The notes beneath the pieces were generated by a model. The model was not told the DNA's origin. It was given only the letters and a program-made list of their open reading frames with translations, and searched no databases. This document shows, piece after piece, positions 5,233 through 9,964 of a DNA stretch of 9,964 bases. Each line of letters opens with the position of its first letter. Position 1 is the stretch's first letter. The translations under genes and the position numbers were made by a program. This DNA comes from a bacterium ADurb.Bin374. GTDB lineage: Bacteria; Riflebacteria; Ozemobacteria; Ozemobacterales; Ozemobacteraceae. The stretch is from the NCBI GenBank assembly GCA_002068715.1, contig MWAR01000522.1, positions 1-9,964 on the forward strand. The letters run 5' to 3'.

Positions 5233-7467
5233 TCAGCGCTCTTCGAGACTTTCCAGTTCGACGTCGGTCTGGCGAAGTCGTTCGGCGATGACGAGAGCGA
5301 GCCGTGCGAACACTTTTACGCCGACGAGCGTCGAGGAATGGACGAGCTCGTCGAAGCGCTTCCGGGAGAGGACGAACAAGTCTGTCGCTTCCCGGGCGAT
5401 GGCGTCGGCGGAGCGAGGGCGGCGGTCGAGAAATGACAGCTCACCCACGTAGCTTCCGCGGCCGATATCGGCGAGGTGGTGGCTTTTTCCGCCTTCGAGC
5501 GGCAGAAGAACGCTGATGCGGCCGCGGCGGACCAGATACAGCTCGTCTCCCGCATCACCTTTCGCGAAGATCCTGGTTCCGGGAGGGACGGAGGTTTCCT
5601 GCATGCAGGCGGCAAGGCCGGCGAGAGACGCATCGTCGAATTCGCGGAAAAGATCGAACTCTCCGACCTTCAGTGGGCTCTCTTCCGTCGGTCGGACCAC
5701 CCCGCATCCTTCCAGCAGCTGTGATTCGATCCAGACGAGGGCGTCGTTCCGGGTCTCGAACACCATGATGCCGCCGGTCTGCTGGATGACCCCGAGCTGC
5801 TCGAGATACGCCTCGAAATTACGCTGGTCGTGCAGGCCCGACGGCATGCCGCTGAACAACAGACGGCCATCGCGCTCCTCGAGCTGTGACTGCATCATCT
5901 GGAGCAGATGGGCCGCGGTGTAGTCCATCGACAGGACGTGCCGCATGTCCAGCAGCAGGAAGCGCTTCGACCGCAGGTCGGGTTCCAGCTGGGAATACAG
6001 CTGGTCGGTCGTTCCGAAGAACAGGTTCCCCTGCAGCTGGCAGAAGATGCCCTGGCTGCCGTGCTCCCGGAGCAGCTCGCGCTCTTGCGCCGGCCGCCGG
6101 GTTTTCGAGGACGTCTCGTTGAGATACATCTTGCGCCGGATGACGTTTCCCCTGATCTGGTCCCTGATGAACAGCAGGATCGAGAGAGCGATGCCGACCC
6201 CCGAGGCGGCGATCAGATCAACGGTCAGGGCGGTGATGACGACGGCCGAGATGACGGCGAAGTCCTGGCGTCCGGCCGGGGTTGCCAGAAGATGAAATAT
6301 ACTTTTATCTATCATTCTCCAGGCCACGACGAGGAGGATGCCAGCGAGCGCTCCGATGGGCACCCAGGCGATCAGTTTGGCCAGAAGCAGGAGGGAAAGG
6401 ACGACGGCGATGCCCTCGAAAACGGCCGAACGCCAGGTCTGGCCGCCGCTTGTCAGGTTCACCAGTGTCGGGCCCATGGTCCCGGCCCCCGCCATGCCGC
6501 CGGCAAGGAACGCGGCGAGGTTGCCGGTTCCCTGGCCGATGAGCTCACGGTCGGAGTCGTGGCGGCTCCGGGTCAGCGCGTCGAGGACGACGCAGGTCTT
6601 GAGCGTATCTATAGATAAAAGGATAGAAAGCGTGAGGGCGGGGACGAACGTCAGTCGGAGGAGACCGGCGTCGATGGAAACAAGCGATCCGGCTCGCATG
6701 CTCGCAGCCTCGAAAAACGAGCCGGAGGCCTGGATCGGCCCGATGATAAGGGCGTTGCCATCGAGCTGCAGAAGCGAGGGATCAAAGAAGGCCAGGCTGA
6801 AATAGGTGAGAACACCGGCCCCGAGTCCCAGGACCGGCGCGGGAATGGTGCGGGTCAGCCGGGGAGCGAGGATCATAACGGCCATCGCGGCGATGCCGAC
6901 CGCCAAGCCGGGCCATTTCCAGAGGCCCGGCGACAGCAGGCCGTCGAACAGGGTGGTTTCCTTCGGCAGGCCGAGGATCTTGGAAAGCTGGCCGATGATG
7001 ATCAGCAGACCGACGCCCGACAGATAACCTGTCACCACAGGATACGGAATGAACTTGATCAGCCGCCCGCAACCCGCCATGCCGTAAAAGATCTGCAGAA
7101 GACCCGCCCCGAGCACGATCAGGCCGAGAATGGCCGGGATGAGTTCCGGCGCCAACCGGTGCCCATTGCCTCCGGAAAGGAGTTCGGCGATCACAGCTGA
7201 GAGAACCGCTGCCGCGGGGGCGCAGGGGGCCGAGATGAGCGCGCCGTTCCGGCCGACGAGCGGCGCCATGATGCCCACGGCCGCTGCGCCGAGGATCCCG
7301 GTCATGGCGCCCTGCGCGACGTGCGCCGTCCCCAAACCGGAGTAGACGAGAACGCCGAAGGCGATCGACGACGGCAGGGCGACGAGCATGGCCGCAAGGC
7401 CGCCCCAGACATCGCCGGCGAGGGATGGCGTCTGCCTGGCGGTTTCCAGGCTTGCTCGAGCGTTCAC
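5233..7467 (-). CDS. SulP-family anion permease with STAS and cyclic-nucleotide-binding domains
   Basis: 744 aa, GTG start at 7467, the first possible start in the frame; the ribosome site is weak. Residues ~18-437 are the SulP/SLC26 membrane domain, beginning GDVWGGLAAMLVALPSSIAFGV, with about 12-14 hydrophobic segments including GLLIIIGQLSKILGLPK and ALTLSILLSID. A short basic linker leads to a STAS domain (~470-585; LLLDMRHVLSMDYTAAHLL). A cyclic-nucleotide-binding domain follows (~603-735; phosphate-binding cassette GELSFLDRRPRSA with Glu676 and Arg685). SulP proteins carry sulfate, bicarbonate or other anions across the inner membrane, and STAS regulates them. The third domain suggests control by cAMP, cGMP or another ligand, which is inference; the transported anion is unknown. 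The gene follows the metallo-hydrolase by 91 nt, possibly co-transcribed. Two stretches (280-287, 386-392) use anomalously AT-rich codons. Confidence 0.92.
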   Translation of the reverse strand: MNARASLETARQTPSLAGDVWGGLAAMLVALPSSIAFGVLVYSGLGTAHVAQGAMTGILGAAAVGIMAPLVGRNGALISAPCAPAAAVLSAVIAELLSGGNGHRLAPELIPAILGLIVLGAGLLQIFYGMAGCGRLIKFIPYPVVTGYLSGVGLLIIIGQLSKILGLPKETTLFDGLLSPGLWKWPGLAVGIAAMAVMILAPRLTRTIPAPVLGLGAGVLTYFSLAFFDPSLLQLDGNALIIGPIQASGSFFEAASMRAGSLVSIDAGLLRLTFVPALTLSILLSIDTLKTCVVLDALTRSRHDSDRELIGQGTGNLAAFLAGGMAGAGTMGPTLVNLTSGGQTWRSAVFEGIAVVLSLLLLAKLIAWVPIGALAGILLVVAWRMIDKSIFHLLATPAGRQDFAVISAVVITALTVDLIAASGVGIALSILLFIRDQIRGNVIRRKMYLNETSSKTRRPAQERELLREHGSQGIFCQLQGNLFFGTTDQLYSQLEPDLRSKRFLLLDMRHVLSMDYTAAHLLQMMQSQLEERDGRLLFSGMPSGLHDQRNFEAYLEQLGVIQQTGGIMVFETRNDALVWIESQLLEGCGVVRPTEESPLKVGEFDLFREFDDASLAGLAACMQETSVPPGTRIFAKGDAGDELYLVRRGRISVLLPLEGGKSHHLADIGRGSYVGELSFLDRRPRSADAIAREATDLFVLSRKRFDELVHSSTLVGVKVFARLALVIAERLRQTDVELESLEER
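6302..6312 (+). repeat. CTTTTATCTAT element, arm 1 (inside the SulP gene)
   Basis: This 11-mer recurs inverted at 6611-6621. Read on the coding strand, it falls in a run of seven codons (residues 386-392) that all end in A or T, including two ATA isoleucine codons. The surrounding codons mostly end in G/C. Confidence 0.5.
6606..6621. repeat. 12-bp palindrome TATCTATAGATA plus inverted CTTTTATCTAT element
   Basis: 6606-6617 is a perfect 12-bp palindrome. 6611-6621 is ATAGATAAAAG, the exact reverse complement of 6302-6312. It lies in SulP residues 280-287, where seven of eight codons end in A/T. The two arms encode different residues (LLSI here, IDKS there), so the match exists at DNA level only. 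Confidence 0.5.
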
Positions 7468-7558
7468 GGTTTGATCCGGTTCCCGGTCTCTTTCAGTGAT
7501 GCCGGTCCTGTTCCGGCTCGGCGACGCGTGCCGATGACAACGACGACGGCGTTCCGGG

Positions 7559-8314
7559 TCATTTCATCGCCCGGATGCGGACTTCCACCTCGGGAAGATC
7601 GGACAGAAGGGCCGTCAGTTTCGAGGGGTCGGTGTCACCGTAATGGTAGGGATAGAGAATGCGCGGCTTGAAGGCGCGGGCTGCGTCGGCGACCATTTCG
7701 GGCGTCATGGTGTAGGGAAGGTTCATGGGCAGGAACGCCACGTCAATGCCGGTCAGAGCCTTCATCTCGGGCGTGTTCTCGGTGTCGCCGGCCACGTAGA
7801 CGCGTGTTTTGCCGAAGGTCAGGATGTAGCCGTTCCCCTCGCCCTTCGGATGGAACGGCTGACCGTTGTCGCGGGTATGGACGATGTTGTAGGCGGGCAC
7901 GGCCTCGATCGTGAAGCCGAAGTCGGTGTTGGTGTCACCGTTTTTCATGACGGTTCCGCCGGGCAGCTCTGCGGCACAGGCTTCCGTGTAGATGATGGCC
8001 GTATCGGGAGTCCGGACTGCCGCGATCGCCTTGGCGTCGAGATGGTCTGAGTGACCGTGCGTGACGAGGATGAGATCTGCTTTGGGCAGGTTGGTGTAGT
8101 CCGCGAGAGAACTATAAGGATCAATATGTATAGTTTTCCCGGCAAAGCGGAGTATCAGGGTGCCGTGGCCGACGAATGTGATGTCGAGGTTGCCGGCCGA
8201 CGTCGCGAACGAGTCGGATGCCAAAGCTGCGGGCGACGCTGTCTGAGCCATGGCTGCCAAACAGGGGCAGAATGTCATTGCGAACAGGGCGACCAGAAGA
8301 ATGCGTGACGACAT
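7559..8314 (-). CDS. Exported UlaG-like metallo-beta-lactamase-fold hydrolase
   Basis: 251 aa. The ATG at 8314 is preceded by GGGAGG with five bases between; the longer frame from 8458 lacks this and would hide the signal peptide (ILLVALFAMTFCPCLAAMA, cleavage near residue 23). The core begins DITFVGHGTLILRFAGKTIHIDP, like the small UlaG/YtkL-type hydrolases. The metal ligands are complete: THGHSDH (His86, His88, Asp90, His91), His146, Asp177 in VAGDTE and His224 in YPYHYGD. The fold hydrolyses phosphoester, lactone or amide bonds; the substrate cannot be assigned. Most relatives I recall are cytoplasmic, so the signal peptide (periplasmic location) is notable. A consensus TATAAT lies 143 nt upstream. 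The SulP gene follows after 91 nt with no obvious terminator between. Residues 61-69 use only A/T-ending codons. Confidence 0.88.
   Translation of the reverse strand: MSSRILLVALFAMTFCPCLAAMAQTASPAALASDSFATSAGNLDITFVGHGTLILRFAGKTIHIDPYSSLADYTNLPKADLILVTHGHSDHLDAKAIAAVRTPDTAIIYTEACAAELPGGTVMKNGDTNTDFGFTIEAVPAYNIVHTRDNGQPFHPKGEGNGYILTFGKTRVYVAGDTENTPEMKALTGIDVAFLPMNLPYTMTPEMVADAARAFKPRILYPYHYGDTDPSKLTALLSDLPEVEVRIRAMK
8110..8135. repeat. AACTATA/TATAGTT inverted repeat inside the metallo-hydrolase gene
   Basis: A perfect 7-bp inverted repeat (8110-8116 with 8129-8135) has a 12-nt spacer. It lies within a run of nine consecutive A/T-ending codons encoding TIHIDPYSS. It could be an operator-like or structural element, or by-chance codon use. 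Confidence 0.4.
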
Positions 8315-8456
8315 GAAATCCTCCCGTTGTGATCGGAATTTCCTCCAGGGCGTCTCCAAGACGGTCCGGAGCGTGGTGTCAGCCTTTGGTGGAGATCGTG
8401 GGTGAATCGACCGATCTTCTCGCTCATGAACGATCCTCATGAAAATCTCTCTGGCC

Positions 8457-8462
8457 ATTATA
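8457..8462 (-). promoter_or_regulatory. Consensus -10 element for the metallo-hydrolase gene
   Basis: On the minus strand this is an exact TATAAT preceded by TG. The -35 position, 17 bp upstream (8485-8480), reads GGGTGG, a poor match, and overlaps the first GCGCCA site. That suggests an activator-dependent or otherwise unusual promoter. The resulting leader would be ~135 nt. Confidence 0.45.
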
Positions 8463-8476
8463 CACCCTCCACAAAC

Positions 8477-8541
8477 GCGCCACCCTCGATATGCGCCACA
8501 CCGGTGTGCGCCATTTCACATCGTTGCGCGGGGCGTGGCGC
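8477..8541. promoter_or_regulatory. Four-site GCGCCA operator array with central 12-bp palindrome
   Basis: GCGCCA occurs directly at 8477, 8493 and 8508 (steps of 16 and 15 bp) and inverted as TGGCGC at 8536-8541. A perfect palindrome, CACACCGGTGTG (8497-8508), sits between the second and third copies. The outer copies overlap the -35 positions of the two divergent promoters. This is the layout expected for a shared transcription-factor binding region; the factor is unknown. Confidence 0.5.
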
Positions 8542-8553
8542 AGGGTTGAAACA

Positions 8554-8562
8554 TGGTAAAAT
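8554..8562 (+). promoter_or_regulatory. Extended -10 candidate for the 89-aa gene
   Basis: TGGTAAAAT fits an extended -10 (TGn-TAAAAT). The -35 place (about 8534-8539) is CGTGGC, not a sigma-70 hexamer, and overlaps the inverted TGGCGC site. The start codon is ~125 nt downstream. Confidence 0.4.
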
Positions 8563-8688
8563 CACCTCGTTCGACAGGAGGCAATACCAGGAGATTGCCG
8601 GCCGAAACCAGAACATCTGAAACTGTTCACCGAAAACGGCCGATATGCCCGAGTCCGTGAACTGACGACAATCGGCGGGAGGTTACGA

Positions 8689-8958
8689 ATGCCTTCGAAA
8701 TTCAAGGAAAAAGCTCAGCGCCTGGAAGACGCGAAACTCGCCATGTTGCGCGCCGCCGCGATCGCGCCGCCGGAACTCAAGGCGTGCATCGGCGAGGTGT
8801 CGTCGTTCGTGTGGGCGAAGAAGTTCCCCATGGCCGAACTGCGATGTCGTCAGAACATTGATTTGCTCGACCGGCATCCGGAACTCAGGGACCTTCTCTG
8901 CACGATTTTCCCTGAGTTCAACCGGTTCGTCGAAGTTCGGAAGGCGGCAAAAGGGTAA
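8689..8958 (+). CDS. Unknown 89-aa protein
   Basis: ATG at 8689 with an excellent GGGAGG six bases upstream, so the gene is very likely real even though I recognise no family. The N-terminal third is a charged helix (KFKEKAQRLEDAKLAML). It is followed by APPELKACIGEVSSFVWAKKF and a second helical part (MAELRCRQNIDLLDRHPEL), ending FPEFNRFVEVRKAAKG. It has no signal peptide or membrane segment and three Cys with no pair spacing typical of metal sites. It is predicted to be cytoplasmic, small and helical. It is divergent from the metallo-hydrolase and may share its control region. It converges on the 111-aa gene with an 18-nt gap and no clear terminator between. Confidence 0.72.
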   Translation: MPSKFKEKAQRLEDAKLAMLRAAAIAPPELKACIGEVSSFVWAKKFPMAELRCRQNIDLLDRHPELRDLLCTIFPEFNRFVEVRKAAKG

Positions 8959-8976
8959 GACCGGAGCGGCTTTCCC

Positions 8977-9312
8977 TCACTTTCTGCTGCCGTAGCTTGT
9001 CAGCGACGTAACCAGCTCCTCGAGTGTGCTTTGTTCGTGAGCGGGTTCGGTTTTCCTGTCCACCAACACGGGTTTGAACACCTCATGGGCCCTCGGAAGA
9101 CCCTGCAGAAGCGCTTCGGCCAGTTGCTCAGGCGTTTCTCCTGTCAGGGAAAGTGCCGGACAGGCTTTTTTGGCGATCTGCTTTGCCCGCTCCAGGCCTT
9201 CCTTCTGAACCGCCTGGAGCAGGGCATTGCGCAAGGCGTTCTGCAGCTGACTTCTGCTGTTGTAGTCAGGCCGAAGATCCAGATGAATTCCAAGGGGGCC
9301 CTTCACGAGCAT
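8977..9312 (-). CDS. Unknown 111-aa protein, possibly missing its N-terminus
   Basis: ATG at 9312, with GAGGG eight bases upstream. Not a family I recognise. After GPLGIHLDLRPDYNSRSQLQ come amphipathic helices (ALRNALLQAVQKEGLERAKQ, then TPEQLAEALLQGLPRAHEVF) and a hydrophilic, Glu/Ser/Thr-rich end. It has no signal peptide or membrane segment. Protein-like sequence (VGTREFR) continues in frame upstream of the ATG up to a TAA, and the next frame over is open from 9410. The gene may therefore be the second part of a longer gene broken by a frameshift, or be translationally coupled to a short upstream frame through the ATGCTCGTGA overlap. The plus-strand frame covering the same bases is a poorer candidate with no ribosome site. 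Confidence 0.6.
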   Translation of the reverse strand: MLVKGPLGIHLDLRPDYNSRSQLQNALRNALLQAVQKEGLERAKQIAKKACPALSLTGETPEQLAEALLQGLPRAHEVFKPVLVDRKTEPAHEQSTLEELVTSLTSYGSRK

Positions 9313-9410
9313 CCGAAATTCCCTCGTGCCGACTGGTTAAGGAAATGGATGCCGCGGGGGGCGAGGGCTGCCTGGAGCCGTTCCAGACCGTGTTCGGGGT
9401 GAGTTCTCAT
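9303..9410 (-). CDS. Short 35-aa frame overlapping the start of the 111-aa gene
   Basis: Starting ATG at 9410, this frame reads MRTHPEHGLERLQAALAPRG and then IHFLNQSARGNFGCS. Its TGA (9305-9303) lies inside the overlap ATGCTCGTGA with the next gene's start. Upstream is only a weak GAGAG-type site. The composition looks protein-like, with an amphipathic helix. Joined to the following gene by a -1 shift near NQS, it would give one continuous ~143-aa protein. I see no X-XXY-YYZ slippery site, so programmed shifting is unlikely. A point mutation, a sequencing indel or a genuine small coupled gene are the alternatives. Confidence 0.35.
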   Translation of the reverse strand: MRTHPEHGLERLQAALAPRGIHFLNQSARGNFGCS

Positions 9411-9489
9411 GGATGTTTTCTCTCTGGCCGATCCTCTTGGGGTTCTCTAGCCATGATATGTCGTTTCATGAACGGGTGTAAACAATTTC

Positions 9490-9507
9490 TCCCGATATAT
9501 GACGGGA
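9490..9507 (-). terminator. Weak hairpin downstream of the Ig-domain gene
   Basis: TCCCG and CGGGA pair around an 8-nt AT-rich loop; on the minus strand GAAATTGTTT follows. It lies about 50 nt past the stop at 9558. The stem is only 5 bp, so this is a weak terminator candidate. Confidence 0.25.
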
Positions 9508-9557
9508 TGGCCGGCACGTGGCAAAATTCCGGGACGTCCGGTTTGCGCGACCCGGGA

Positions 9558-9964
9558 TTACTGGGGAAGTATCGTGACCGGCTGGGAGGAAATGCAGTAA
9601 TTCGGCGGGTTCGCGAGGTCCTGGAGGGTGTTGTGGTCGGCTTTGACGGTGATCTTGTGACTCCCGACCAGGAACAGGTCGCGGGAGTTGTCCTTCACCT
9701 TGAGAATCAGCGTCCTCGAAGCCACGATTTTTATGTCCGCTGCCGTAGCTTCGACCACGGCCGAAATACTGCTTTTGTTGTCGACGGTGCCGGTAGATAT
9801 CTCGAAACATTTGTCCAGTGTTGTCTGGCAGGCTCCGGTGAAAAGGTTTGCGGCGCCTGTTGCCGAAATCTTGCGACTGAAGACGAGATGGAGTTCGTCG
9901 TTGACGTTCTGTGCGTCGACGGCGCCGGAACTGTTCTTGTCGAGCCACTTTACCTGAACGAGGG
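9558..9964 (-). CDS. C-terminal end of a protein with an SbsA-like Ig domain (start outside window)
   Basis: This frame is open without interruption from the window edge to the TAA at 9560-9558, 134 residues, and must begin upstream of the window. It is beta-rich. NVNDELHLVFSRKIS resembles the opening strand of SbsA/Big_5 Ig-like domains (gD-x-x-x-x-x-FS). The later DLFLVGSHKITVKADHNTLQ and DLANPP resemble their final ...Y-x-V-x-V...DLAGN strand and loop. Two cysteines 9 residues apart (ACQTTLDKCF) might form a disulfide, and a third lies near the end (NYCISSQP). Such domains are usually repeated in secreted or surface proteins, so an exported protein is inferred; its main function lies out of view. 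It ends 147 nt before the short 9410 frame. Confidence 0.68.
   Translation of the reverse strand, partial: LVQVKWLDKNSSGAVDAQNVNDELHLVFSRKISATGAANLFTGACQTTLDKCFEISTGTVDNKSSISAVVEATAADIKIVASRTLILKVKDNSRDLFLVGSHKITVKADHNTLQDLANPPNYCISSQPVTILPQ

Larger units (their letters stand above)
8315..8688. other. Divergent control region between the metallo-hydrolase and the 89-aa gene
   Basis: This 374-nt gap separates two divergent genes. 8315-8456 would be the leader of the metallo-hydrolase mRNA, with no structure I recognise. 8457-8562 holds the two -10 elements and GCGCCA sites listed separately. 8563-8688 would be the leader of the 89-aa gene; it has a GGCAAT (8580-8585)/ATTGCC (8594-8599) hairpin and a six-codon ATG frame near 8645, with no strong case for translation. 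No gene is seen. Confidence 0.6.

Noticed and set aside
5908..6618. 236-aa plus-strand open frame
   Set aside because: Antisense to the SulP gene and lacking any domain signal; the minus strand clearly encodes the membrane, STAS and cNMP parts.
8536..8551. Sigma-54 promoter (TGGCGC...TTGA)
   Set aside because: The GG-N10-GC spacing of -24/-12 promoters is not met; the second element reads GA where GC is required.
9031..9402. 123-aa plus-strand frame
   Set aside because: No ribosome site and an incoherent composition; it is the antisense of the 111-aa and 35-aa frames, which look more protein-like.
9466..9948. 160-aa Arg/Gln-rich minus-strand frame
   Set aside because: It overlaps the Ig-domain frame in another register; its Arg/Pro/Ser-rich composition is typical of an off-frame GC-rich reading. 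The frame ending at 9558 has the beta-rich domain signature.

Overview
The window is about 10 kb of GC-rich bacterial chromosome (roughly 60 % GC by eye). Third codon positions are strongly G/C-biased and several starts are GTG. Three proteins carry Sec signal peptides and one is a SulP permease. The SD-type ribosome sites are clear. I see no rRNA, tRNA, CRISPR array, insertion sequence or phage gene. The host cannot be named from sequence alone. The mix of a receiver protein with a Cys-rich tail, a family C25 peptidase, an EndoU-type RNase, an SbsA-type Ig domain and abundant intergenic repeats suits an uncultured environmental, probably Gram-negative, bacterium.

Layout. Plus strand, 1-429: the 3' end of a response regulator with a CxxC...CxxC tail. 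Plus strand, 690-2513: a secreted gingipain-like (C25) cysteine peptidase that ends in a textbook terminator. 2580-3088 is gene-free and holds a mosaic of short repeats plus hairpins. Minus strand, 4162-3089: a secreted XendoU-type endoribonuclease homologue. Minus strand, 4963-4391: an HDIG phosphohydrolase-like protein. Minus strand, 7467-5233: a SulP permease with STAS and cyclic-nucleotide-binding domains. Minus strand, 8314-7559: an exported UlaG-like metallo-hydrolase. 8315-8688 is a divergent control region with four GCGCCA sites between two opposed -10 elements. Plus strand, 8689-8958: an unknown 89-aa protein. Minus strand, 9312-8977: an unknown 111-aa protein preceded by an overlapping 35-codon frame (9410-9303) that may be its frameshifted N-terminus. 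Minus strand, 9964-9558: the C-terminal end of a protein with an SbsA-like Ig fold, entering from outside the window.

The genes do not form one evident pathway. They look like separate transcription units, several of them for exported proteins. The metallo-hydrolase and the SulP gene are co-oriented with a 91-nt gap and could share a transcript. The best leads are the bacterial XendoU-type RNase, the GCGCCA array between divergent promoters, three sharply AT-rich codon islands inside otherwise GC-rich genes (two sharing an 11-bp DNA word in opposite orientation), and the intergenic repeat families.
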